Source of the DNA: Paenibacillus sp. An7
GTDB taxonomy: Bacteria; Bacillota; Bacilli; Paenibacillales; Paenibacillaceae
Assembly (NCBI RefSeq): GCF_009870785.1
Contig: NZ_WTWX01000014.1
Span: forward strand, 44,238-108,237
Direction: 5' to 3'
DNA: 64,000 nt
The first letter of the stretch is position 1. The number at the start of each line of letters is the position of its first letter. The notes below the pieces were generated by a model. The model saw only the letters and a program-made list of their open reading frames with translations. It searched no databases and was not told the origin of the DNA. Shown here in pieces: positions 7,796 through 15,314 of this stretch. The translations under genes and the position numbers were made by a program.

Positions 7796-8104
7796 TTAAT
7801 CGTTATTTTTTCTTGTTTTTTTAGGAAGAAGTAAATAAGTAATGATGAGAAAGGGAATGTAGATTCCTAAAAAGGCAGCAGGAATAAGCAGCATTGGGTC
7901 TAGCAGTATATGATGGACCTGAGTAGTAAACGTTGTTCCGCTCGCATTGGTATGATAAACAGCAAGCAGAAGTGAAATACCCGCAAGATAAATGCAGAAT
8001 AACGCGATAAAGTGCAGCAGGCGTTGCAACGGTTTATATAGTAACGAAAGTCCGCTCAGTACAAAGGGAAAAAGAATAAAGCCAGCAATCATAAGTGTGT
8101 TCAT
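7796..8104 (-). CDS. Hypothetical small membrane protein
   Basis: A 102-residue protein with three clear hydrophobic segments (about residues 3-22, 30-49 and 71-93) and a basic C-terminus (PKKTRKNND). It belongs to no family I can name. AGGAGG lies 10 bases before the ATG. It follows the amino-acid-type binding lipoprotein gene by 74 bases on the same strand and may be co-transcribed with it. It is too short to be a typical ABC permease, so the neighbouring binding protein still lacks a membrane partner here. Confidence 0.65.
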   Translation of the reverse strand: MNTLMIAGFILFPFVLSGLSLLYKPLQRLLHFIALFCIYLAGISLLLAVYHTNASGTTFTTQVHHILLDPMLLIPAAFLGIYIPFLIITYLLLPKKTRKNND

Positions 8105-8178
8105 GTGACTAAGTCCTCCTTTTTGTTAGAAGTATGGACAGATTCATGGATAAGCATACTAATTGGCTTCACTAAGGG

Positions 8179-9000
8179 CTATTCAATCCATTTCTCATAG
8201 AGTTTCGTATACTCTCCACTTTCTTTCAATTCCTTTAACATTTCATTCACGATATCCACCATCTTTTGATCACCTTTATGAACGGCTATGCTGTAAGACT
8301 CGTTTGTAAAAAGCCCGCCAACCATTTCATAATTAGCATCCTCGCGCATCATCCCAAGCAGAATAGAATTATCTGCTGTGAGTACATCTCCTTCTTCAGA
8401 CTGGAGAGCAGTAAATGCTTGTTGATAGTCATCATATTCGGTAACTTTTGCTTCAGGGGCCTTATCCTTTATGCTCTTCACGGAAGTAGAGCCCTTGACA
8501 GCGATCACCGTAGTATCGGAGGACAAAGATTCTAACCCCGTAATCGGACTGCCCTTTGGTACAAGGAGAGATTGACCAGCATAGAAGTAAACATCGCTAA
8601 AATCGACTTCCTTCTTACGATCTTCTGTAACCGACATTGCCGCAATGATGACATCAATTTGTTCGTCCTTTAACAGGGGGATTTGAGTGCTGGAAGTAAC
8701 CTCTTTTAATTCTACTTTTGTTTCATCCCCTAGAATCTTTTTGGCTAATATTCTCGCCATGTCGATATCGAGACCTTCTACCTTACCCGACTTAGAATCT
8801 TTTAGTCCGAACAGGCGTGTATCGAATCGAACCCCGGCAATTACTTTTCCGCGTTCTTTAATGACGGCAACGGTGTCATATACTTCTGCTGGATCAATGG
8901 TTTCATCAGATAAATCCGAGTTATTGCATCCTGAGAGAAGTATAGTAAAAGAAAGCAGGAACATGAACAAGAATGGTGCTGTTATTTTGTTCTTTACCAT
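8179..9000 (-). CDS. Amino-acid-type ABC transporter substrate-binding lipoprotein
   Basis: A 273-residue lipoprotein with signal peptide and lipobox LLSGC at about residues 22-26. The family 3 binding-protein fold (SBP_bac_3) is marked by GKVIAGVRFDTRLFGLKD, GLDIDMARILAKKILGD, DVIIAAMSVTEDRKKEVDFSDVYF and YTKLYEKWIE. Members deliver polar amino acids such as glutamine or glutamate to ABC importers. No permease or ATPase gene of that type is next to it, so it is an orphan that must share a transporter encoded elsewhere or act as a sensor. AAGGAG 9 bases upstream supports the ATG. The ligand cannot be told from sequence alone. Confidence 0.88.
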   Translation of the reverse strand: MVKNKITAPFLFMFLLSFTILLSGCNNSDLSDETIDPAEVYDTVAVIKERGKVIAGVRFDTRLFGLKDSKSGKVEGLDIDMARILAKKILGDETKVELKEVTSSTQIPLLKDEQIDVIIAAMSVTEDRKKEVDFSDVYFYAGQSLLVPKGSPITGLESLSSDTTVIAVKGSTSVKSIKDKAPEAKVTEYDDYQQAFTALQSEEGDVLTADNSILLGMMREDANYEMVGGLFTNESYSIAVHKGDQKMVDIVNEMLKELKESGEYTKLYEKWIE

Positions 9001-9291
9001 GATATTCAGCTCCTTATGATTATGCTTCGTAAATAAGCCGGCTCAGGAACCAGCGAAATCATTTTTTTGTTTGAAAAGGTACTGAACCAAATAGGGATTA
9101 TATAGTAAATATAACTAAGATCATACAATACCTTTTGGGATCAGAGCAATGTTTATGTCAAGTATGATCAAACATAGTTGGGGGCTTCCTTTCATTTTAT
9201 ACGACCGTATCATCCGGGGTAAGTTATGAACGAATCTGAATAGGGTAATTTGTATAGAGTATATACGTATAGCCAGAAAGAAGGGGAAGGA

Positions 9292-10056
9292 ATGATTAAG
9301 ATTGTACTGGTCCGCCATGGTCAAAGTGTATGGAATTTGGAGAATCGCTTTACAGGATGGACTGATGTCGATTTATCGGAGGCTGGGCTTGAAGAGGCAA
9401 GGCAGGCAGGACTCATTTTGAAGCAAAACGGGTATGTATTTGATGAAGCCTATACATCTTATCTCAAGCGTGCGATTCGCACATTAGGGATCATTCTTCA
9501 CGAAATGGATATGATGTGGATTCCTGTCTATAAGACATGGAAACTGAATGAACGGCATTATGGAGCTTTACAAGGACTTAATAAAGCAGAAACAGCCGTG
9601 AAGTATGGAGAGAAGCAGGTATTATCCTGGCGTCGATCGATTGATGTGCGTCCTCCTGAGCTTTCCCTTGATGATCCTAGATATGAAGCATCTCTTCCGC
9701 AGTACCGAGCAATGAAAGAAGGAGAATATCCACGCACCGAAAATTTACTTGATACCGAGGAGCGGGTGCTGGATTACTGGAAGGAACGGATTGCGCCTGA
9801 TCTAAGCTCCGGCAAGCATATTATTATTGCAGCTCATGGAAACACACTGCGTTCTTTAATTCAGCATTTAGATCACCTAGAAGGGGATGGCCTAATCAAT
9901 TTAAATATTCCAACGGGAATACCGCTGGTTTATGAACTAGATGAAAAGCTAAAGCCTATTCGTCACTACTATCTGGGTATGGAAGGACCCCTCCCAGCAG
10001 GAATCATTCCAAAACATATAAGTAAAGAAAGTACAACGAAAGGACCTCCTGCATAA
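9292..10056 (+). CDS. gpmA: 2,3-bisphosphoglycerate-dependent phosphoglycerate mutase
   Basis: A 254-residue cofactor-dependent phosphoglycerate mutase that interconverts 3- and 2-phosphoglycerate in glycolysis. It has the phosphohistidine motif [24 protein letters not shown], the [15 protein letters not shown] substrate loop and the second catalytic histidine in [10 protein letters not shown]. The family is usually about 230-250 residues, so the length is normal. I use the ATG at 9292, preceded by AAGGGG at 5 bases and starting directly at IKIVLVRHG; a frame to 9250 would add 14 unconserved residues. It is monocistronic. Bacilli usually rely on the cofactor-independent GpmI for bulk glycolysis, so this may be an accessory enzyme. 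Confidence 0.92.
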   Translation: MIKIVLVRHGQSVWNLENRFTGWTDVDLSEAGLEEARQAGLILKQNGYVFDEAYTSYLKRAIRTLGIILHEMDMMWIPVYKTWKLNERHYGALQGLNKAETAVKYGEKQVLSWRRSIDVRPPELSLDDPRYEASLPQYRAMKEGEYPRTENLLDTEERVLDYWKERIAPDLSSGKHIIIAAHGNTLRSLIQHLDHLEGDGLINLNIPTGIPLVYELDEKLKPIRHYYLGMEGPLPAGIIPKHISKESTTKGPPA

Positions 10057-10080
10057 TTGCATAATTAAGAGGTCTTTTTA
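10042..10080 (+). terminator. Terminator overlapping the gpmA stop
   Basis: GGACCTC pairs with GAGGTCT across an 18-20 base loop and is followed by TTTTT. The 5' arm lies inside the last gpmA codons. Confidence 0.6.
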
Positions 10081-10084
10081 AAAG

Positions 10085-10113
10085 TGGACAAGGTAGAGTG
10101 AACCATATAAAAT
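10085..10113 (+). promoter_or_regulatory. SigA-type promoter for the 71-residue gene
   Basis: TGGACA, a 17-bp spacer and TAAAAT are each one base from consensus and lie 67 bp upstream of the start codon. Confidence 0.55.
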
Positions 10114-10179
10114 GAAGCTTATCTTATTTTTATTCATGATGTGAATCAGGGTAGGATTATATAGAATGGAGGGACTTAC

Positions 10180-10395
10180 ATGAACCGTTATTTGTTCGAA
10201 TATGAACTAATATCTACTGGATTTATAAGTGAATTCAGCTGGGTTGCCGAATCAGAAGAGAAGGCAAGAGATGCGATTCGTGATCGGATTGCTGACCTCG
10301 AATTTACGGAAATAGAAGATGTGATTGTAGGGAATCTCCTAAAAATAATGGATGCATCAGGCCATATTGAAGAGTGCGAAAGTTGTGCTTCTTAA
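10180..10395 (+). CDS. Small hypothetical protein
   Basis: A 71-residue acidic soluble protein, not recognised. The N-terminal half looks like a beta strand followed by an amphipathic helix (SEEKARDAIRDRIADLEF). The C-terminus has two cysteines (CESC). TGGAGGG lies about 8 bases before the ATG, a promoter lies upstream and a strong terminator lies 18 bases after the stop, so it is a complete single-gene unit. The function is unknown. Confidence 0.7.
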   Translation: MNRYLFEYELISTGFISEFSWVAESEEKARDAIRDRIADLEFTEIEDVIVGNLLKIMDASGHIEECESCAS

Positions 10396-10412
10396 GACTA
10401 TATAACATGATT

Positions 10413-10447
10413 AAAGAGGAGGCTCTCTAGAGAGGTCTCCTCTTTTG
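10413..10447. terminator. Terminator between convergent small genes
   Basis: AAAGAGGAG / CTCCTCTTT is a 9-bp perfect stem with an inner CTCTCTAGAGAG palindrome. It has T-runs on both strands and serves the 71-residue gene and the convergent 153-residue gene. Confidence 0.8.
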
Positions 10448-10470
10448 ATATTTATCCTATTGAATCTGAT

Positions 10471-10932
10471 TTATTTTTCGTTTTTTTCTTGTTCATGTTG
10501 TTCTACTATTTCATGGATTTCAGACTCTAAGGCCTCAACGGTGTCTTTAGTGAGGTTCTGCAATGGTTGTGGGTGGAACCACTGAATCTCTCCATTATGT
10601 ACCAAACCTTTGTAATCCTCACCTTGTACATGAATGCAAATTTTATGACGTTCATGCGGAGTATCCTCAAATACAGGTGTAATTTCAATATCCTGAATGT
10701 CATGTAAAACGAGATAATGCTGCATAAAGGAATGTACAGTTGCTTCAATACGTTCTACTGTACTTTCATCAAGTAATTGTATAGGGCTAGGGTTAAGCCA
10801 CTGAATTTCTTCATTATGATAATGACCTTTGAATTCTTGTTCTTTCACCTTAAAAGTAAAGGCTAGACGCTCATGCAAACGGTTTTCGAATACTTTCTCT
10901 ACCTCAAACTCTTCAATTTTATTATCAGGCAT
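10471..10932 (-). CDS. Hypothetical protein made of two tandem homologous domains
   Basis: A 153-residue acidic soluble protein. Residues ~10-72 and ~82-145 are clearly homologous. Both carry VFE(N/D)x(L/P)HER, then a strand of alternating hydrophobics, (F/Y)KG-x-(Y/V)HN-(E/G)-EIQW, P-x-P-(I/L)-Q and a C-terminal helix (TVEx(I/L)Ex). The unit recalls the small YheE-type (DUF5342) proteins of bacilli, of which there would be two copies fused here, but I hold that family name loosely. GAGGGG lies about 7-8 bases before the ATG. It is monocistronic with a shared terminator. No catalytic motif is visible. Confidence 0.75.
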   Translation of the reverse strand: MPDNKIEEFEVEKVFENRLHERLAFTFKVKEQEFKGHYHNEEIQWLNPSPIQLLDESTVERIEATVHSFMQHYLVLHDIQDIEITPVFEDTPHERHKICIHVQGEDYKGLVHNGEIQWFHPQPLQNLTKDTVEALESEIHEIVEQHEQEKNEK

Positions 10933-11467
10933 AATAATATTCCCCTCTCAATGAAAATTCATGTAATCACATAACACCAAATGCTGATCAACGAATCGCC
11001 GCAAATCAGAAAATGTAGGAATTCACTAAGAATCAGGAATCCTATTCAACAACACGTTTGTTTCTTCATGTCTCATTTGCTTACAAATTCATATTACCTT
11101 TGCTAAATGAGAATAGAGAAAGAGCAACATTAGAATTTAATGAGAAAAGAAGGAAAGTTTTCTTAAGAATCCTTTCTTGAGCTTATTATAGGGTTCCCCT
11201 CCTTTACACGTCTAGTGAAAGCGTTGTCTTTTTAGATAAATCGTACTTTACATACATAAAACAAAATGGGAACTGAGGGCTTAAGTAGGATTATTAATTT
11301 CGTATAGAGCTGAAAGTAGCATCGTTTTATTGAGCTTTACTATTGCAGGTTTGGAATATAACGTTTGTGGTGATAAGATGAATACTAACCTTAGCATATC
11401 GTGGAATCATTTAAGTAAATAATGTCAGTAAATGAAAGTTAAGATATATATAAAGGAGTCTAGAAAT
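10933..11467. other. Intergenic region, nothing recognisable
   Basis: About 535 bases of AT-rich sequence between divergent genes. I see no ORF with a ribosome binding site, no strong terminator or riboswitch, and no convincing promoter, although promoters for both flanking genes must lie here. Confidence 0.5.
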
Positions 11468-12718
11468 ATGGTTAAACAGACAAAAAAAGCAGCGACATGG
11501 TCCTTAGTCATCATGGGAGCTGGGTTTGCTGCCTCCTTGCCTTTTCATGGAAGCTTAGCTGGGAAGATCTTTATTGGGGCATTTGAAGCGGGCCTCGTGG
11601 GGGGACTGGCAGACTGGTTTGCAGTCACCGCATTATTTCGTCATCCCCTCGGTTTAAAGATCCCGCATACTGCACTGCTTCCCAAGAACCGGGACAAGAT
11701 GACCGATGGCCTGGTGTCCGCTGTGGAGAATAACTTACTGAACAAGGAAAGTATCTCCGCTAAAATATCTGGGATGCCGATCAGTGAAATGATCCTTGAA
11801 ATGGCAGAGAAAGAGCTGCAGTCAGAAGGAACCAAGGGTGCAATTGATATCATCGCTAAACGGATTGTAGCTACACTTCCTCTTGAACGTATTGCTCCAC
11901 TCGTAGCAAATGAAATGAAACGTCAGATTGGTGAAATCGACGTATCCTCATTGCTAGCCAAAGCAGAACAGCAGATTACCAGCAAGGGTTATGATAAAAT
12001 CGCACTTGATTACGGACTGGACCAAGCTGAGGCATGGCTTACAAAACCGGAAGCATTATATACACTTGGTGAAATCGGTATGAAGGCTCTGAACTCTGTG
12101 CAAGTGAACGGGCTTATGCAATTTGCCATGAATGCACTTATGGGGTATCTCAATGAAGAGCGCCTTGGCGGAATACTGCAACGTTTCTTATACGAACAGG
12201 TTCATGATCTGAAATATGAGGGACACCCGAATCGTCATCAAGTATTAGCCGGTATACGAGGCCAGCTGATCAGACTGGCACACTCAGATAAAGTAATCGC
12301 TGGACTAAGTGATTGGAAAGACTCGCTTCTTGAAAATTGGGATGCGGAGATGACCGTGTTACATAAAATGCAGGAGCTGCGCGATCGGGCACTTGTATAT
12401 ATGGAAGATGGAAAATATGTATCCGAGCACGTTCTGCCTATCATTGAATCCCTTATTTCCGAAGTGAAGGCTAACGATGAATTGATACAGCGTATTAATG
12501 AGAAAATCGTAAACAGCGTCACACATCTTGTAGAACGCAATCATTCCAAGATCGGAACATTGGTAAGAGAAAATGTTGATCGAATGGATAATGAAACGCT
12601 GATTGAAATGATTGAAGATAAAGTGGGTCAGGACTTGCAGTGGATTCGAATAAACGGGGCAGTTACTGGATTCTTGATTGGTGTTGTACTTACCGTTCTT
12701 CAAATCCTTCTAGTATAA
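11468..12718 (+). CDS. DUF445 family membrane protein
   Basis: A 416-residue protein of the DUF445 family. An N-terminal membrane region contains GAFEAGLVGGLADWFAVTALFRHPLGLKIPHTALLP, the family hallmark. A long helical domain follows (about residues 60-385), and a final membrane helix (FLIGVVLTVLQILLV) sits at the C-terminus. The function of the family is not established. I start at the ATG at 11468, 9 bases after AAGGAG, in place of 11432. It is followed after 17 bases by a pyrimidine-dimer glycosylase-like gene with its own ribosome binding site, so the two are probably one operon. Confidence 0.88.
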   Translation: MVKQTKKAATWSLVIMGAGFAASLPFHGSLAGKIFIGAFEAGLVGGLADWFAVTALFRHPLGLKIPHTALLPKNRDKMTDGLVSAVENNLLNKESISAKISGMPISEMILEMAEKELQSEGTKGAIDIIAKRIVATLPLERIAPLVANEMKRQIGEIDVSSLLAKAEQQITSKGYDKIALDYGLDQAEAWLTKPEALYTLGEIGMKALNSVQVNGLMQFAMNALMGYLNEERLGGILQRFLYEQVHDLKYEGHPNRHQVLAGIRGQLIRLAHSDKVIAGLSDWKDSLLENWDAEMTVLHKMQELRDRALVYMEDGKYVSEHVLPIIESLISEVKANDELIQRINEKIVNSVTHLVERNHSKIGTLVRENVDRMDNETLIEMIEDKVGQDLQWIRINGAVTGFLIGVVLTVLQILLV

Positions 12719-12735
12719 AGGAAGGGGTCCATATT

Positions 12736-13134
12736 ATGCGACTATGGCATGAAGACTTGATTAGTAAACTCCCCAGAGCTCAGCTGCTCGGTCAGCATCG
12801 TGAGTGCTGTGCTCTCCGCGGAAAGGGCTGGGGGAAGAAGCATGCTACCGTAAATTATGTATTTGAATATCATCCCATGAAATTAGTTAGATACCATCTG
12901 CTTATCATTGAAGAAATGAAAAACCGAGGGTACAACGTCGATATACTATGGGAAGACCCGTTGTATCGCGGAAAGCAGAGCGAGCGATGGGAAGAGGAGT
13001 ATATTGCTTCACTGAATGAGTATGGTCGTTACGAAGAACATAATGATGACTATATGGAAGAATGTACGCAAAATCTGGCTTCAAAAGGAATTTATATTAT
13101 GATAGCGGAGAAGGATCAAGGATCCGCTATATAG
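12736..13134 (+). CDS. Pyrimidine dimer DNA glycosylase-like protein
   Basis: A 132-residue protein beginning MRLWHEDLISKLPRAQLLGQ. It shows the Pyr_excise pattern known from T4 endonuclease V: HRECCALRG, a lysine-rich KKHATVNYVF segment, then a helix HLLIIEEMKNRGY. T4 enzyme relatives excise UV-induced pyrimidine dimers. The bacterial group to which this belongs (TIGR02328-like) is mostly uncharacterised, so activity is inferred. The ATG at 12736 follows AAGGAAGGGG. A longer frame from 12640 overlaps DUF445 out of frame and is rejected. It is co-transcribed with DUF445 and ends at a strong terminator. Confidence 0.75.
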   Translation: MRLWHEDLISKLPRAQLLGQHRECCALRGKGWGKKHATVNYVFEYHPMKLVRYHLLIIEEMKNRGYNVDILWEDPLYRGKQSERWEEEYIASLNEYGRYEEHNDDYMEECTQNLASKGIYIMIAEKDQGSAI

Positions 13135-13144
13135 ATAACATAAA

Positions 13145-13186
13145 GAAAGCAGATCTCAACGAATGAATGAGGTCTGCTTTCTTATT
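13145..13186. terminator. Bidirectional terminator
   Basis: GAAAGCAGATCTCA / TGAGGTCTGCTTTC is a 14-bp stem with a single mismatch, with T-rich tails. It separates the glycosylase-like gene from the convergent response regulator. Confidence 0.8.
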
Positions 13187-13201
13187 GTGTTTTTTGAAGG
13201 T

Positions 13202-13858
13202 TTACCTGGGGAAATCTCGCTCCACCAGTCCTTGTTCAATGGCATAACGGGTAAGCTGGACCCGATTTTCTAGCTGTAATTTTTGTAAAATGTTTTTCAA
13301 ATGGTTTTTAACGGTTTGATCGGATATCCCAAGCGCATCTGCTATCTCTCGGTTTGTTTTTCCAGAGGCAACCCAGTTCAAAATTTCTCTTTCCCTATTT
13401 GTAAGAGGGGGACGGTTATCATCGGTTTTCATCGTTTTGGGGAACTCCTGCAGAATTTGATACGCAAGCTCCTGACTGAGAGGGGCTTCATCGCATACAG
13501 TGGCTCTCAGGTATTCCAGCCAGGTTGAGGAAGAGAGATTCTTAAATAGGTAGCCTTGAGCGCCTTGTTTAAGTGCTTCGAACAGATGGGTCACATCATC
13601 CGATACGGTTACCATCACGATGATGACATAGGGGTAGCGCTGCTTGATCAGCCTCGTTGCCTCCAGCCCATCCATACCGGGCATTCTGATATCCATTAGA
13701 ATGAGGTCAGGCATCCATTCCTCCGTAAGCCGGAGTGCTTCTTCCCCGCTGGTAGCCTTCCCTACAATCTCAAATGAGGGGTCCTCAGATAAAATAGCCT
13801 CGATGGCTGCCCGTGCATGAGCAGAGTCATCGACGATGAGTACTCGTGTATTGTTCAT
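13202..13858 (-). CDS. NarL/LuxR-family response regulator
   Basis: A 218-residue response regulator. The receiver domain has VLIVDDS, phospho-acceptor D56 (LILMDIRMPG) and K in LFKNLSSSTW. The LuxR-type HTH reads LTNREREILNWVASGKTNREIADALGISDQTVKNHLKNIL. AAAGGAGG lies 8 bases before the ATG, and ATGA overlaps the stop of the upstream kinase gene by 4 bases, so the two form a coupled pair. The signal sensed and the target genes are not evident from the neighbours. Confidence 0.92.
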   Translation of the reverse strand: MNNTRVLIVDDSAHARAAIEAILSEDPSFEIVGKATSGEEALRLTEEWMPDLILMDIRMPGMDGLEATRLIKQRYPYVIIVMVTVSDDVTHLFEALKQGAQGYLFKNLSSSTWLEYLRATVCDEAPLSQELAYQILQEFPKTMKTDDNRPPLTNREREILNWVASGKTNREIADALGISDQTVKNHLKNILQKLQLENRVQLTRYAIEQGLVERDFPR

Positions 13859-14697
13859 GAATCAGGTCCTCCTTTCATTATGGTCATACACGTCCCGCCA
13901 TGTTCTTGGTTATAAAAAGCAAAATCCCAGCCCATTTCAGCGGCCCGATCTCTCGTAATCCGCAGACCATATCGGTCCGGTCGATCCCAAGGATCACCTT
14001 TATACCCTAAGCCATCATCCATAATGGATACGGTCCACGATGCTTTATTCCCTTGACCTGTTATTTGAATAGAACCAGCATTGGCATGTTTTCGGACATT
14101 AAGAACGGCTTCTCTAATACAAGCGATCAGTTCAATTTGTTCTTTCGTGGTCAGGTCCTCATCTGGTATATTCCAGCTGATTTTCGATTCCAGACGACTG
14201 GTGTATATCAAATCCTCAATCTGTCTAAGCATCTGCTGCGGGTCTGCTGGAAGATCACTGGGGCTTTCCGGAATCTTGAGCTGAGCAATCGCCTGTCGCA
14301 CATAATGATGAATCTCATGCACTGTTTTTCTTGCATCTCGCAGTTCACCTTGATGAGCTGAACCAGACAAGTTGCGATCCGCTTTATCCATTTGTACCGA
14401 TAATAAAAATAAAGATTGAGCAATCCCATCATGCAATTCCCTTGCCATTTGTTCTCTAGCCTCAAGAGCAGACTTTGCAGCTTTTTCTTTCTCTAACTCA
14501 GCCTGAGCACGTTCCATAACCTGAAATAACTTATTTAACAGGGTTACGCTGACAAGATAAATAATGACAGGTGTCAGCCAGTTTCCAGCTTCCATTGAAA
14601 GATAGGGCATAAGAAACTGATGCCGTATGTATTCCCATAGACCGACTGTAATCGTCGGAATGATAAGAATCATCCATTTGATATGTTTATAGCTCAT
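13855..14697 (-). CDS. Membrane histidine kinase (HisKA_3 type)
   Basis: A sensor kinase of about 280 residues. Two hydrophobic segments lie at about residues 8-20 and 38-57, then a charged coiled-coil (VMERAQAELEKEKAAKSALEAREQ). The HisKA_3 motif ARELHDGIAQSL places H89 as the phosphorylation site. The HATPase domain shows REAVLNVRKHANA and SIMDDGLGY. There is no extracellular sensing domain, so input is probably through the membrane segments or a partner. The start is uncertain: a GTG at 14709 touches the AAGGAG motif, while the ATG at 14697 lies 11 bases after it and is preferred. It is upstream of and overlaps its response regulator. Confidence 0.88.
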   Translation of the reverse strand: MSYKHIKWMILIIPTITVGLWEYIRHQFLMPYLSMEAGNWLTPVIIYLVSVTLLNKLFQVMERAQAELEKEKAAKSALEAREQMARELHDGIAQSLFLLSVQMDKADRNLSGSAHQGELRDARKTVHEIHHYVRQAIAQLKIPESPSDLPADPQQMLRQIEDLIYTSRLESKISWNIPDEDLTTKEQIELIACIREAVLNVRKHANAGSIQITGQGNKASWTVSIMDDGLGYKGDPWDRPDRYGLRITRDRAAEMGWDFAFYNQEHGGTCMTIMKGGPDS

Positions 14698-15063
14698 GAG
14701 CAGCAACACTCCTTATCACAGGGGAGAATCAAGATAAATACCCTGCTTTTTTTATTATACCTCCTAACCTGAAGCAAAGGGATTCGTTTCAGTCCTAAGC
14801 GAAGGGGTAAATAGAAACATGGTACGTGATTCTAAGTATATGGAAGGATGTGTATGAAAAAAAGGCGGTAGGGAAGAGTCATCCTTGCTCACTTCCTGTT
14901 ATGCTGTATTCTAACGCAGAATGAAATTTTCCTTTGTACCCTGTCCTTCTGTATACTTATGGTAATATCAAAGTTGCTAATAACGAGGTACTTTTTTCTT
15001 CTCATCTTAGCAGCTAGGAGCGTCACTAAATTAGAGTGAATTAAAAGGAGTGTATGTAGAGAC
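14698..15063. other. Intergenic region between divergent genes
   Basis: About 365 bases with promoters presumed for both sides. No recognisable regulatory motif or RNA element was found. Confidence 0.4.
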
Positions 15064-15234
15064 ATGAGTTTAGCCGTGTTGGAACGTCGCAGTGAACTAC
15101 TGAAGAAAAATATTGAGCAATTGCTAATTCGGGAAAATCAAAAGGGCATTACAAGACAGCAAAGCATGTTTTTACAACAAATGATTAAAGAACTCCATCA
15201 AACTTCACATGAGTTGAACACAGAAAGACGCTAA
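15064..15234 (+). CDS. Small helical hypothetical protein, 56 residues
   Basis: A frame of 56 residues (MSLAVLERRSELLKKNIEQL ... HELNTERR), strongly helical and rich in Leu, Gln, Glu and Arg. A good AAAAGGAG motif precedes it, but with a long spacing of about 13 bases, so the start is less certain. It ends just before a strong terminator, which supports a real transcript. The size and helical look recall Spo0E-type small phosphatases, but the SQELD signature is missing, so I do not assign it to that family. Confidence 0.5.
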   Translation: MSLAVLERRSELLKKNIEQLLIRENQKGITRQQSMFLQQMIKELHQTSHELNTERR

Positions 15235-15250
15235 ATAATTATTAATACAA

Positions 15251-15312
15251 AAGGAACCCGGATTCATCTACTTCTGGCGATTGCAGAAGCTGATGGATCC
15301 GGGTTCTATTCT
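15251..15312. terminator. Terminator after the 56-residue gene
   Basis: GAACCCGGATTCATC pairs with GATGGATCCGGGTTC, leaving a 20-30 base loop with an inner CTTCTG/CAGAAG stem, followed by TATTCTTGTT. It lies against the end of the convergent GGDEF/HD-GYP gene. Confidence 0.7.
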
Positions 15313-15314
15313 TG

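Noticed and set aside
12238..12703. Open frames opposite the DUF445 gene
   Set aside because: They are shadows of a well-supported gene, with no start signals.
15064..15234. Spo0E-like phosphatase assignment for the 56-residue protein
   Set aside because: Size and helices fit, but the SQELD signature is absent.
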